Assembly: GCA_047626155.1 (NCBI GenBank)
Contig: JBLHRR010000003.1
Location: forward strand, 45,732 to 109,731
From: CALGLS01 sp047626155
Lineage (GTDB): Bacteria; Bacteroidota; Bacteroidia; Chitinophagales; Saprospiraceae
DNA: 64,000 nt
Direction: 5' to 3'
Position numbers and translations under genes: made by a program. The notes below the pieces were generated by a model. That model was not told the DNA's origin, did not search any database, and was given only the letters and a program-made list of their open reading frames with translations. The first letter of the stretch is position 1. Every line of letters begins with the position of its first letter. Below are positions 36,013 to 45,022 of this stretch, piece by piece.

Positions 36013-39000
36013 CTAATTCACCATTTCATCCTCTGCGTCATCACAGTGATAATGCTTTGGTTTTTTCCCTGGCATTGGGCCTGTTTTTTCACCGCCGTTT
36101 TTCGCATCCAACATTTTCTGAATAAGGCGACTTCTCTCCATCGCAATGGTTTTTCGCATCGCTTTGTCTTCCGTTCTATCAAAGAACCGGATACCGTCTA
36201 TCAAAGTCATTTCTGCTTTCGCATAAATAGACATCGGATGATCCGACCATAGAACCACGTCTGCGTCTTTTCCTTTTTTGATCGAGCCAACTCTATCATC
36301 AATATGAAGTAATTTAGCAGGATTCAGCGTTACCATTTTCCAAGCATCTTCTTCGGAGACATCTCCGTACATCATTGCCTTGGCGGCTTCCTGATTTAGG
36401 CGACGAGCCATTTCAGCATCATCCGAATTCAAAGCGGTGACCACTCCTTGTTCATTTAGCAATGCAGCATTATATGGAATGGCATCAATTACTTCAAATT
36501 TGTACCCCCACCAATCAGAGAAAGTTGAACCACCCGCACCGTGAGCTTTCATTTTATCTGCCAATTTATATCCCTCCAGGATATGGGTAAAGGTGTTTAC
36601 CCTAAAGCCCATCATGTCCGCAACTTTCATCAACATGTTGATTTCCGATTGCACGTAAGAATGACAAGTAATAAATCTTTCTTTGTTTAAAATTTCAACC
36701 AGCGCTTCCATGTCTAAATCCTTTCTAAAAGAAGCCCCGCCGATTTTCTTTTCTTCCTCGTAAGCTTTAGCTCTGGTAAATGCATCGACATAGACTTGCT
36801 CCACTCCCATTCTTGAATCCGGGAAACGATTGTTATATGGAGAAGACGACCGCTTTACATTTTCACCTAAAGCGAATTTAATAAAACCATCTACATTATC
36901 AAATTTCATTTGCTCTGGTGCATATCCCCAACGCAATTTGATAATAGCTGACTGCCCACCGATGGGATTACAAGAACCGTGTAGCAATTGGGAAGTAGTC
37001 ACACCACCTGACAATTGACGATAGATATTGATATCCTCCGAATTAATCACATCAGCAATACTGACCTCTGCAGTACTTGACTGAGTACATTCATTTACTC
37101 CTCTGGAAATAGCAATGTGAGAATGCTCATCTATAATACCACAAGTCAAATGTTTCCCGCTTGCATCTACTTCTATTGCTCCTTTTGCTTTTAAGCCTTT
37201 TCCCAATCTCGTTATTTTCCCGTTTTGAATGAGTACATCCGTATTCTCCAAAATCCCATCTTTTTCATTTGTCCATACGGTTGCATTTTTAAATAAGAAG
37301 CTTTCTGCCTTTGGTGCTGTTTCCCAACCATAAGCCATAAAGGGGTAAACGACAGTCCCAACAACATCTTCATCTGCTGTTTTTTCCTTATCTGATTTAT
37401 CTTCTTTCTTTTCACCTTTCCCCTCTTCCTTTTTCTTCTTCTCTGGAGCTGCCCCTGTATAACTGGCTATCCAATTCATCCATTCTCCTTTTGGATCCGT
37501 AGCTTTGCCGGACCATTTCTTTTCAGATGCAGATCCAGACAACGTAATGACTCCCTTCTCCTTTTTACTTGGAGAAAATGATAATTGAATGAGCTTATCC
37601 TTATAACTGTGTTTCACTTTTATTTCAGTAGAATCGTTTACCCGAATGGCCATGGATTCCTTTCCTGCTTTGCCCGTTACCTCCAAAATGTATTTCTCAG
37701 AACCTACTTTGAAGTCATAAATTCCAGTCAAATCCGTTTTATCAAGATCTTTGAAAGTATGTGCTTTTCCATTTACCCAGTTGTGATGGATCTTCGTTTT
37801 TTCATCGAAAATCTTACCAGAAGTAATCAGGAAGTTTGCTCGCTTTCCCTTTTCTATACTTCCAACTTGGTCGTAAATGCCAATCATTTGGGCAGGTGCT
37901 TCTGTCAGTGCTTTCAAGGCTACGTCTTCGGACAAACCATTTTTAATTGCTTTGCGCAATTGCTCCATGAAGCTGGTTTTCTTTTTCAACTTGTGCGTAG
38001 TCAATACAATTGGAATTCCCGCTTTCGCTAAACGTGCAGGGTTTGTTGGCGCGAGTTCCCAATGTTTCAAATCAGCCAACGAAGCTCGCAAGGCATCTAT
38101 CGGATCTTCTACATCGTAAGCCTTAGGGAAGTTTAGATTAACAATAATCGTAGCTCCTGTTCTTTTAATATCTTCCAAGCGCTTGTATTCATCACCACTT
38201 CCGATGTAGGTATATTTCAAGCCAAACTCTTTAGCAATTTTTTCCGCTCGCAATATTTCCAGTTTGTCTCTGACTTCAAAAACCTGTGGTAGCTGACGCA
38301 TTTCATTCCAGGCAGCCAAAGAGATATTGTACTCTTCTTTATCCCCTTGTCTTTTATACCAATCGCCATCCATATAGGTTTGCCTCAATAAAGCAATACC
38401 TCCCATCAGCGAACCGGGATAATTTTGTCTGGAGACTCCTTTCTTAAAGGATAAATGATGCATGACCTTATCCTTCAAAACTACTTCATGTTCATTATCA
38501 TCTCCTAACAAAACAGCTACAGAAGAACCTCTGGATATTCCGTCCATCTGATGAGTCAGCACCGTTCCAAACCCAAGCTTTCTGAAAGCCTTTGCTTCTT
38601 TTTTGTCAATGGTAAAATGTTCGTGTGCCTGAAACTCCGGTCGGAGCGCTTCATTCCAAGAATAGGCGCCTTCTTTTTCAGAGACCATTTGCTGCTCCCC
38701 CCTTCGTCGATCACTTTCTTTTCGCTTTCTTTTCGGCAAACCGTAACTGGTATACATGTCAATGAAAGAAGGATAAATGTGCTTTCCCTCCAAGTCGATT
38801 ACTATAGCCGTTTCCGGAATCGAAATACCCGTACCTACTGCTACTATCCGGCCTTCTTTTATAATAAGCGTGGCCTTCTCTAATTTCTGATTTACAGTTT
38901 TGTGAATGGTCGCATTGGTAAAGGCGTAATGCCCTGCTCTGTCATCGTAAACACCATTTCGTGGAAAAGTGATTTGAGCATAAGCAATTTGCGAAACCAT

Positions 39001-39054
39001 TGTTACAAAAAATAACAATAGAAAGCTCACTCGAAAGTAATTGTTTTTTATCAT
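36013..39054 (-). CDS. Exported two-domain amidohydrolase (first domain degenerate)
   Basis: A 1013-residue exported protein with two amidohydrolase units, about twice the usual length. Signal peptide residues 1-26 (ending AYAQ). Domain 1 (about 45-440) lacks the metal motif: FIDMYTSYG replaces F-I-D-x-H-x-H. After a linker with a Lys/Glu-rich stretch (KKKKEEGKGEKKEDKS), domain 2 (about 590-990) has GIIDEHSHIA with both His ligands, further His in CHSYVQSE and THILEGY, and Asp in NSDDAEM, so it should bind metal. This suggests an active hydrolase fused to a structural paralogue. The substrate is unknown; family members cleave cyclic amides or peptides. A canonical promoter lies upstream. Confidence 0.85.
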   Translation of the reverse strand: MIKNNYFRVSFLLLFFVTMVSQIAYAQITFPRNGVYDDRAGHYAFTNATIHKTVNQKLEKATLIIKEGRIVAVGTGISIPETAIVIDLEGKHIYPSFIDMYTSYGLPKRKRKESDRRRGEQQMVSEKEGAYSWNEALRPEFQAHEHFTIDKKEAKAFRKLGFGTVLTHQMDGISRGSSVAVLLGDDNEHEVVLKDKVMHHLSFKKGVSRQNYPGSLMGGIALLRQTYMDGDWYKRQGDKEEYNISLAAWNEMRQLPQVFEVRDKLEILRAEKIAKEFGLKYTYIGSGDEYKRLEDIKRTGATIIVNLNFPKAYDVEDPIDALRASLADLKHWELAPTNPARLAKAGIPIVLTTHKLKKKTSFMEQLRKAIKNGLSEDVALKALTEAPAQMIGIYDQVGSIEKGKRANFLITSGKIFDEKTKIHHNWVNGKAHTFKDLDKTDLTGIYDFKVGSEKYILEVTGKAGKESMAIRVNDSTEIKVKHSYKDKLIQLSFSPSKKEKGVITLSGSASEKKWSGKATDPKGEWMNWIASYTGAAPEKKKKEEGKGEKKEDKSDKEKTADEDVVGTVVYPFMAYGWETAPKAESFLFKNATVWTNEKDGILENTDVLIQNGKITRLGKGLKAKGAIEVDASGKHLTCGIIDEHSHIAISRGVNECTQSSTAEVSIADVINSEDINIYRQLSGGVTTSQLLHGSCNPIGGQSAIIKLRWGYAPEQMKFDNVDGFIKFALGENVKRSSSPYNNRFPDSRMGVEQVYVDAFTRAKAYEEEKKIGGASFRKDLDMEALVEILNKERFITCHSYVQSEINMLMKVADMMGFRVNTFTHILEGYKLADKMKAHGAGGSTFSDWWGYKFEVIDAIPYNAALLNEQGVVTALNSDDAEMARRLNQEAAKAMMYGDVSEEDAWKMVTLNPAKLLHIDDRVGSIKKGKDADVVLWSDHPMSIYAKAEMTLIDGIRFFDRTEDKAMRKTIAMERSRLIQKMLDAKNGGEKTGPMPGKKPKHYHCDDAEDEMVN

Positions 39055-39086
39055 GTGAATGTTTTTTGATTTGGGTTGTTTGTCAG

Positions 39087-39094
39087 CAAATATA
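39087..39094 (-). promoter_or_regulatory. -7 element of the two-domain amidohydrolase gene
   Basis: Minus-strand TATATTTG, 33-40 bases before the start codon. An 11-base poly-A/T tract (near 39155-39165) lies about 65 bases further upstream. Confidence 0.5.
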
Positions 39095-39239
39095 TCAAAT
39101 AATGGGGGAATGGAAAAAAGGGTGGAATGTCGGGGAAGAACGCAATTCGGATACTTTTTTTTTTTAAACCTAACAATAACACCTTCGAAGTAGTTTGTCC
39201 ATATCAGGCGCCTATTATTTATCCTTTATTAGTACGTCT

Positions 39240-39869
39240 TTAGCCCTGTAAATATACGACAGACTTTTCTTCAAAAAACCCTTCCTTAAATATTTTTGGA
39301 AGTGGGTATATCTCTGTGTATTCTCCTTTAGGCAGGAGCTTTACTTCTGCTTTTATATTACCACCTTTTAGTGCAAACATGCCATTGGGTACCGCGTGGG
39401 TGTGGGTTTTAGAATAAAGTCTTTGTGTCCATCGGAAAAGTTGATCCATTTTGGCAACAGCTCGGGTGACAATGAAGTCAAATTCCTTATTCTTCAACTC
39501 TTCCGCACGGGCCTGAATAGCCGTAACATTTGTGAGCCCTAATTCCTCGACGACGGCGTTGACTACTTTTATTTTTTTAGCGATACCATCTACGAGTAGG
39601 AATTCCGTTTCCGGAAAAAGGATAGCCAAAGGAATCCCCGGGAAACCTCCGCCGGTACCAAGATCGAGTATTTTAGCACCAGGTAAAAAAGTGACTACTT
39701 TTGCTATAGCCAAAGAATGGAGTACATGACGTTCGGATAGCTGATCTATATCCTTTCGGGAAATGACATTTATTTTAGAATTCCAATCTTCATAAAGCGC
39801 GGGAAGCTTTTGAAATTGTTCGATTTGCTGCTCAGTTAGATCTGGAAAGTAACGAAGGATTTCTTGCAT
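39240..39869 (-). CDS. rsmG: 16S rRNA (guanine-527-N7)-methyltransferase
   Basis: A 209-residue SAM-dependent methyltransferase modifying G527 of 16S rRNA. The SAM motif I is ILDLGTGGGFPGIPLAILFP, followed by LLVDGIAKKIKVVNAVVEEL and the conserved FIVTRAVAKMDQL. The preferred start is the Met at 39869: the longer frame from 39905 would begin upstream of the -7 element at 39894-39901 and so could not be made from that promoter, and its first residues do not match the family. Loss of rsmG is a known route to low-level streptomycin resistance in other bacteria. Not in an operon that I can see. Confidence 0.92.
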   Translation of the reverse strand: MQEILRYFPDLTEQQIEQFQKLPALYEDWNSKINVISRKDIDQLSERHVLHSLAIAKVVTFLPGAKILDLGTGGGFPGIPLAILFPETEFLLVDGIAKKIKVVNAVVEELGLTNVTAIQARAEELKNKEFDFIVTRAVAKMDQLFRWTQRLYSKTHTHAVPNGMFALKGGNIKAEVKLLPKGEYTEIYPLPKIFKEGFFEEKSVVYLQG

Positions 39870-39893
39870 GGTATTTTCTTGTATAATTTTGGG

Positions 39894-39901
39894 CAAAGGT
39901 A
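39894..39901 (-). promoter_or_regulatory. -7 element that decides the rsmG start
   Basis: Minus-strand TACCTTTG matches TAnnTTTG. It lies inside the longest rsmG frame, so the true start must be downstream, at 39869, leaving a leader of about 18 bases. Confidence 0.6.
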
Positions 39902-39969
39902 GCAAAATTCACTCATTGCACTTCTTCTCTACAAGCTAAAATATTTCATTTGTTGGGTCATGGTAAGTT

Positions 39970-40019
39970 GGCGTTCCGCCAATTGTATTTTTTCACCGCA
40001 ACCGCGCAACGAGCGCAAC
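39970..40019. repeat. Dispersed TTTCACCGC intergenic repeat, short copy
   Basis: GGCGTTCCGCCAATT, then TTTTTTCACCGCAACCGCGC and AACGAGCGCAAC, match the left part of the longer element at 43647-43749. A nearby AAATTCACTTAG tail also recurs. The right hairpin arm is missing here. Confidence 0.6.
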
Positions 40020-40066
40020 CTTATAGTTAGCTTAATTGATTCTACCAAATAAATTCACTTAGGGGC

Positions 40067-40094
40067 AAAAAAAATGACCGCCATTACAGCAGTC
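40067..40094 (-). terminator. Probable terminator downstream of the sigma factor gene
   Basis: On the minus strand TGACTGC pairs with GCGGTCA (one G-T) across a short loop, followed by eight T. It lies about 100 bases beyond the sigma stop. Confidence 0.5.
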
Positions 40095-40191
40095 ACTCTT
40101 TTCGTGTTTTTTTCGTACCCCTTTTTTTTCAGGTGGGATGCCGAAGCATCGTTTCATAGTGTTGATAAAAAGAATAAATGTAAGTTTCTTG

Positions 40192-40926
40192 TTACACCGC
40201 TTCTTTTACCAAATGTACAGTTGCCTCCTTCGCTGTTGCCTTCTTGCTTCTAGCAGATTTCGATCTGGCCTTCGACCCCTTCCCGTTTCCACGAGGAGTA
40301 TCGATGTAGGCGCTGGCACCAGGTTGTTGGAGGATGTTGAACAAGATTTCCTTAGCGCGGAATAATTGCGCTTTTACAGTACCCAGTGGAATGTCTAATT
40401 CCTGGGCGATTTCGTCGTAGCTCAACTCTTCGAAAAAGCGCAGCTCGATCATGAGGCGATATTTCAAGTTGAGTTTGTTGAGAACAGTACGCATCAATTT
40501 CAAACGTTGTTGACGGATGAACTGTTCTTCCGGATCCAGTGCAGTAGAACGGATATTAGTAGAGTAATTGTGATCACCTTCTGGTTCGATGGGATCGTCG
40601 ATGGATAACATCTTTAATCTCTTCTTACGGATGTGGTCTATGCAATTATTGATGGCGATTTTGAACAACCAGGTAGAAAAAGCATAACGAGGTGCATAAC
40701 TGGGTAGCTTATTAAAAGCTTTGCCGAAGGCTTCCAGTGTCAGGTCGTCAGCGTCTTCGCGGTTGCTTACCATTTTCATCATCATGTGAAAGATGGAATT
40801 GCGATAGCGGTCCATAAGAGAGGCGTAAGATTTCTGATTGCCATCGATGGCACTCAAAACTAATTCGTAATCCTCTTGGGCACGTTGGGATAAGTTGGTG
40901 GCTTGTGGTCTTTCTGTTACTTCCAT
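40192..40926 (-). CDS. ECF-like sigma-70 family factor with basic C-terminal tail
   Basis: A 244-residue sigma factor. Region 2 covers about residues 30-98 (DADDLTLEAFGKAFNKLPSY and the -10 binding block FSTWLFKIAINNCIDHIRKK). Region 4 covers about 135-190 (ELSYDEIAQELDIPLGTVKA, then QLFRAKEIL, a helix-turn-helix recognising the -35). The last 45 residues form a Lys/Ser-rich tail (GKGSKARSKSARSKKATAKE) not found in ordinary ECF factors. No anti-sigma gene is adjacent. It overlaps the upstream glycosyltransferase gene by 10 bases, so translation of the two is probably coupled. The promoter set it serves cannot be read from the sequence. Confidence 0.9.
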   Translation of the reverse strand: MEVTERPQATNLSQRAQEDYELVLSAIDGNQKSYASLMDRYRNSIFHMMMKMVSNREDADDLTLEAFGKAFNKLPSYAPRYAFSTWLFKIAINNCIDHIRKKRLKMLSIDDPIEPEGDHNYSTNIRSTALDPEEQFIRQQRLKLMRTVLNKLNLKYRLMIELRFFEELSYDEIAQELDIPLGTVKAQLFRAKEILFNILQQPGASAYIDTPRGNGKGSKARSKSARSKKATAKEATVHLVKEAV

Positions 40927-42035
40927 TGTTTATGTTTTCGGAACAATAATATGGGCGCGAAAACCAGGAGGTAAATGACGAATACCATATCTAACAAGGG
41001 AATCCACTTCCACAGGGAAGCTTCATCGAGTTTTTTTAGAATGGGTCTCATAATCATCAACACTACTAGCATCCTTGCCACATAAACTAACATAACAAAT
41101 ATTATGCTAAATTTATATATAATAAAAAAACCTCCTAAAACGTGTAGTATATGACCAAAAGAAAGAGTGCCTAAAATAGCTTGATGTGTGAGTTTATAGT
41201 GTTTCCCAGTGGTCAAATGTCTTGACTTTTGACGGAAGTAAGCGGCCCAGTTTTCTTCGGGCTCCGAGTACATAAAGGTCTGTTTATCAATACAGATAGC
41301 GGTGTTGTGGGTGTGGGCTGCCGCGTTGATGAATAAATCATCATCGCCAGACAATAGGTGTTCGTGTGATCTAAATCCACCTGCTTCGAAAAATAATTTT
41401 TTTTTGTATGCTAAATTTCTTCCAACGCCCATGTAGGGTTGTCCGATTAGCGCAAAAGAGAGGTATTGAATGGCAGCATATACTGTTTCGTACCGAATGA
41501 AGAGGTTCAGAAAGCCCGGTTTCTTTAAATAGGGAGCATATCCTAAAACAATTTCTATCGGGCCGCGTATATATTGTTGCATACCATCGATCCAGTCATT
41601 ATTCGCAGGTTCACAATCCGCATCTGTCAGTAAAAGAACTTCGTACCTGGAAGCTTCGATCCCTTTTGCAAGAGCATACTTTTTTCCACTCCCTTCCGGC
41701 TTATCTATTACGTTAAGACGACGCAAGTTAGAACTTTCCATATGATTTTCCAATAATATGTTTTCGGTCTGATCCGTTGATCCATCGTTTACTACCAAGA
41801 GCTCAAAGGAGTGGTAGTTTTGATTTAGGATACGGGGGATATTTTTTTTGAGATTTTCTGCTTCATTGCGCGCGCAAACGACTACGGAGACGGAATGGCC
41901 AGAATTGGTCGGCTTTTTAGTTTGATTTTTTGGTTGATAAAACGCCAATCGGGAGAAGATGAATAGCCAAAAGATGAGCTGTGAAAGCGTGGCCAATAAG
42001 TAGATTGTAATAAGGAAATTATCAAGATAAAGCAT
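40917..42035 (-). CDS. Membrane-bound family 2 glycosyltransferase
   Basis: A 372-residue inverting glycosyltransferase. An N-terminal transmembrane segment (LITIYLLATLSQLIFWLFIF) precedes the GT-A catalytic domain: VSVVVCARNEAENLKKNIPR, ELLVVNDGSTDQT, and the D-x-D-type LLTDADCEP that holds the metal and nucleotide sugar. Hydrophobic helices near the C-terminus (IIYKFSIIFVMLVYVARMLV) complete a membrane topology like that of cell-surface polysaccharide or glycolipid synthases. The acceptor is unknown. The gene ends inside the start of the sigma factor gene, suggesting one transcript. Confidence 0.9.
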   Translation of the reverse strand: MLYLDNFLITIYLLATLSQLIFWLFIFSRLAFYQPKNQTKKPTNSGHSVSVVVCARNEAENLKKNIPRILNQNYHSFELLVVNDGSTDQTENILLENHMESSNLRRLNVIDKPEGSGKKYALAKGIEASRYEVLLLTDADCEPANNDWIDGMQQYIRGPIEIVLGYAPYLKKPGFLNLFIRYETVYAAIQYLSFALIGQPYMGVGRNLAYKKKLFFEAGGFRSHEHLLSGDDDLFINAAAHTHNTAICIDKQTFMYSEPEENWAAYFRQKSRHLTTGKHYKLTHQAILGTLSFGHILHVLGGFFIIYKFSIIFVMLVYVARMLVVLMIMRPILKKLDEASLWKWIPLLDMVFVIYLLVFAPILLFRKHKQWK

Positions 42036-42271
42036 TGGGGGTTGTTTAGAATATTGAGTTCCCTCTAAAAAATCTAGAGTGAACCCAATTTGCTAAATCT
42101 TTGAGATTTAGTAAATTTTGGTTTATTGAAAATCAATCATTTAAGATTTACTAAGCCCGTCCATCCGTGATATTCGGACTAGCTCCGACAACGGGCAGGT
42201 TTTTAAAATTTTGCAAATCGTCCCTTGTTCCAACTTTCTGGAACAGGCTCAATACTGAATTACGCAATCAT

Positions 42272-43600
42272 TTATTTTGCATTCAACAGCCTTTCTAAAT
42301 TCCCTAAAATAGCTGCTCTCTCTCTTAACAACTGCTCTGATTCAGTAACAACATGGCCTTTATATTTATTCCAACTTTTACTCTCCAAAAAATGTTTGTA
42401 CGATTTTCTATAAGACCAGGCCAATAAACCCAGCGGAGCCAATGTCAAAAAATAAATCCAGGTGATGGTACTATTCTGAAAAAGCTGATGAACAGCGAAT
42501 ACCTGCAAGGCATAAACTACTGGATAAATAACTAAGCCTGACATTAACTTTATCGTAGAATCGTAGCCTGGAAAGATGTTCACCCTTTTTGTGATAAACA
42601 AAGGAATATAATTTGCCAAAAAATTATTGAGCCAACCATATAGGAAAAATGGCAAGCCTAAAAGTAATAGCAGCCCCTGCCCTATTAGTGAACCGGAGTC
42701 CCCACTCTCTATTTCTGCCAGAGAACGATCTCTCAACCCTGCTTTCTCTAATTTGTAAAAATATTGTTGGACTTTCCCCCGGAAGGCTTTATCATCCGAA
42801 GGATAGTTGGCTCTGTACAATCTTAGCTGATCCAAAATCTTCTTATTTCTAAAGAAGTTCTCTTCTAAATCCAGTGGTTTGCTATTGCCTAACATTTCTT
42901 CTAACTGTAGAAGCAATTTATCTTCGGCTTCATCTTCCGTGTCTATGATTAAAGGACGTATGGCTTCTGAAATATCCTCGGTCAACTTCACCACCGCAGC
43001 TCTTGGATCCTTTTTGTAAAGACTTTTATAGTTAGCTACCGGAAGCGGATCGCCTGCGTAAGTAAAGAGCTTAGTTCGGAAAAAACGATGCGCCATATAG
43101 TTGAGCCCTACTGGTTGTATGGTCAGCCCGAGTTCGAAGTTGGATTTATTTTCGGTACTAAGAGCGATACGGGCAGTCCCCGTTTTGATCCTGCCGAGTC
43201 GACGTTCTGGTTGACTATACCCTTCCGCTGCCACATATAACAAACCACCTGCTTGTAAAAACTCTTCCGCTTTTTTAAAACTGTCGTTATTGCTAATTCC
43301 CCGGCCACCTACATCTTTGGGCCGCTCAATAGGAATGCAATAAAAAGTACTAAAAAACCAATTTGTAAAAGGATGTTTAAACATGCTGGCATTCGCCAAG
43401 AAGTGAGTTATCCGTTTTGCTTTGTGAGCCACCTGCATTGGATCAGTCATCGTGCTTGGATGATTCGAGACCATAATACAGGGGTTGTCCTTCCGAAGAT
43501 AATGTCGGTTTTTCAACACTACTTTTTCGTAGAATACTCGAAAACTGATTTTGACGAGAAGCTTGACGAAGTTGTAAAAAAGGAAGAGGAATACTTTCAC
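42272..43600 (-). CDS. PlsC/GPAT-like phospholipid acyltransferase
   Basis: A 442-residue membrane acyltransferase. The catalytic block is MVSNHPSTMTDPMQVAHKAK near residue 43; the spacing of five residues between His and Asp matches eukaryotic-type glycerol-3-phosphate acyltransferases (Gat1/Sct1-like) rather than the four of classical PlsC. Substrate-binding sequence FYCIPIERPKDVGGRGISNN follows, then VAAEGYSQPERRLGR, the E-G-x-S/R block. C-terminal transmembrane helices (GLLLLLGLPFFLYGWLNNFL, VIYPVVYALQVFAVHQLFQ) anchor it. It likely acylates glycerol-3-phosphate or dihydroxyacetone-type acceptors. Not clearly linked to neighbours. Confidence 0.85.
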   Translation of the reverse strand: MKVFLFLFYNFVKLLVKISFRVFYEKVVLKNRHYLRKDNPCIMVSNHPSTMTDPMQVAHKAKRITHFLANASMFKHPFTNWFFSTFYCIPIERPKDVGGRGISNNDSFKKAEEFLQAGGLLYVAAEGYSQPERRLGRIKTGTARIALSTENKSNFELGLTIQPVGLNYMAHRFFRTKLFTYAGDPLPVANYKSLYKKDPRAAVVKLTEDISEAIRPLIIDTEDEAEDKLLLQLEEMLGNSKPLDLEENFFRNKKILDQLRLYRANYPSDDKAFRGKVQQYFYKLEKAGLRDRSLAEIESGDSGSLIGQGLLLLLGLPFFLYGWLNNFLANYIPLFITKRVNIFPGYDSTIKLMSGLVIYPVVYALQVFAVHQLFQNSTITWIYFLTLAPLGLLAWSYRKSYKHFLESKSWNKYKGHVVTESEQLLRERAAILGNLERLLNAK

Positions 43601-43663
43601 CGTTAGTTTTGCTTTTTCGGTTTACGAATTAGATATATCAAACCGGCGTTCCACCAATTTTTT

Positions 43664-43749
43664 TTTCACCGCAGCGGCGCCACGAGCGCAACGTTAATCC
43701 CCCTTTCAGTCGAAAAAAACTTAGCGCTCTTTGCGCCGTTGCGGTGAAA
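43664..43749. repeat. Dispersed TTTCACCGC repeat with long hairpin
   Basis: A 25-base left arm (from 43664, TTTCACCGCAGCGGCGCC...) pairs with the 25-base right arm ending at 43749 (...GCGCCGTTGCGGTGAAA) with three mismatches. The flank GGCGTTCCACCAATTTTTTT and the tail GAGTTCACTTAG recur near 39970-40060. It looks like a small non-autonomous palindromic element. Confidence 0.65.
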
Positions 43750-43782
43750 TTAATTCAGAGACCAAATGAGTTCACTTAGAAC

Positions 43783-44850
43783 CTAAATTTTAAAACTCAG
43801 CAAAAATTCTTTCACGTCCTGATCAAAAGCTTGTTTCTGATCAAAATGAAAGGCCACTTCTACTGGCAACACAAATATGGGTAATTTTTTCTCTATTAGA
43901 TAATCGCGATGGACTTCCAATCTCATGGCATCTTTTTCTGTAGTTACAATAACTTTCTTTGAAGAATTTAGATTTTCAAAATTAGTATGCAAATTGGAAA
44001 CATCAAACTTATCGAAGTAGTGGTGGTCTTCATATTCTAATACCTGTACATTATTTACTTTAGGTTCCAGATAATCTAATAGATAATCTGTGCCTGCGAT
44101 CGCACAAATCAACAATACATCTACATCTTCCGCAAAACGCAACCATTGCTGGGCATTGAACATGTAATAGGCCGGAAGGTATTTATAATAAGAGAAATAG
44201 ACTTTTTGCCTTGGAGTTGGTTTGATCTCCTGAAGAATCTCTTCTCTCTTTGCTTCGGTGACTACTGTCGGGCATTTAGAAATAACAATGCGATTCGCTC
44301 TTTTGTAGGCAGAACGCCATTCGCGCAAGCGGCCTGAGGGGAGGAGATAATCGCGGGTAAATAATTTGCGGTAATCCGTGAGCAGAAGATTAAATCCTGG
44401 TTTGATAGCCCGGTGCTGGTAAGCATCATCTAAAAGAACGACCTGGGTTTGAGGTTGCTCCATGATAATCTGTGGAATGGCAAAAGTTCGACTCTCGCTG
44501 ACCGTAACCATAATATCCGGATACTTTCGACGATACTGAAGCGGCTCATCACCTACTTGCTCTACACTATGGTTTTGAAGGACATTGATATAGCCCTTTG
44601 ACTTTCTATTATAACCTCGACTTAGTGTCGCTACCTTTATATAAGGTCTCAACAATCGAATGAGGTATTCCACATGTGGGGTTTTGCCAGCTCCACCGAT
44701 AGAAAGGTTGCCTACAGAAATGGTTGGAATATCGAAAGATACTTCTTTGAGTGCTCCATATTCGTAGAGCGCATTGCGCAAAGCTACTCCGATACCATAC
44801 AGTAAAGATATAGGAGAAAGTAGGATGCGGAAAAGAAAGTGTTGGATCAT
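43783..44850 (-). CDS. lpxK: Tetraacyldisaccharide 4'-kinase
   Basis: A 355-residue membrane-associated kinase that phosphorylates the 4' position of the lipid A disaccharide, the sixth Raetz-pathway step. An N-terminal hydrophobic stretch (HFLFRILLSPISLLYGIGV) is followed by the Walker-type P-loop SVGNLSIGGAGKTPHVEYLI and TLSRGYNRKSKGYI, both characteristic of LpxK; DDAYQHRAIKPGFNLLLTDY is the conserved D-D-x-x-Q-H block. Length is normal. It has an almost leaderless promoter (TAnnTTTG ending about 8 bases before the start codon). The neighbouring divergent gene is a sugar nucleotidyltransferase. Confidence 0.93.
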   Translation of the reverse strand: MIQHFLFRILLSPISLLYGIGVALRNALYEYGALKEVSFDIPTISVGNLSIGGAGKTPHVEYLIRLLRPYIKVATLSRGYNRKSKGYINVLQNHSVEQVGDEPLQYRRKYPDIMVTVSESRTFAIPQIIMEQPQTQVVLLDDAYQHRAIKPGFNLLLTDYRKLFTRDYLLPSGRLREWRSAYKRANRIVISKCPTVVTEAKREEILQEIKPTPRQKVYFSYYKYLPAYYMFNAQQWLRFAEDVDVLLICAIAGTDYLLDYLEPKVNNVQVLEYEDHHYFDKFDVSNLHTNFENLNSSKKVIVTTEKDAMRLEVHRDYLIEKKLPIFVLPVEVAFHFDQKQAFDQDVKEFLLSFKI

Positions 44851-44857
44851 GAGCGGA

Positions 44858-44865
44858 CAAAGGTA
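44858..44865 (-). promoter_or_regulatory. -7 element immediately upstream of lpxK
   Basis: Minus-strand TACCTTTG, only eight bases from the ATG, so the transcript would start within one to three bases of the start codon. This implies leaderless or nearly leaderless translation. Confidence 0.55.
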
Positions 44866-45022
44866 AGGTATCTTTATTGGAGGTCAAAACTACTGGAACT
44901 ACAACCTCAAAGGCAACTACAACTTCAATTCCCTTAATACGCGAAAGAGGGGTATTGAGGTTACGATTTAGGTTGAAATAGTAGTTGAACCCTCCCTTTC
45001 CCCCCAAACAAAAAAACTTCCG

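Noticed and set aside
39155..39165. An 11-base T/A tract as a phase-variation site
   Set aside because: It is intergenic, AT-only and about 100 bases from the next start codon, and does not sit between promoter boxes; it may only bend DNA.
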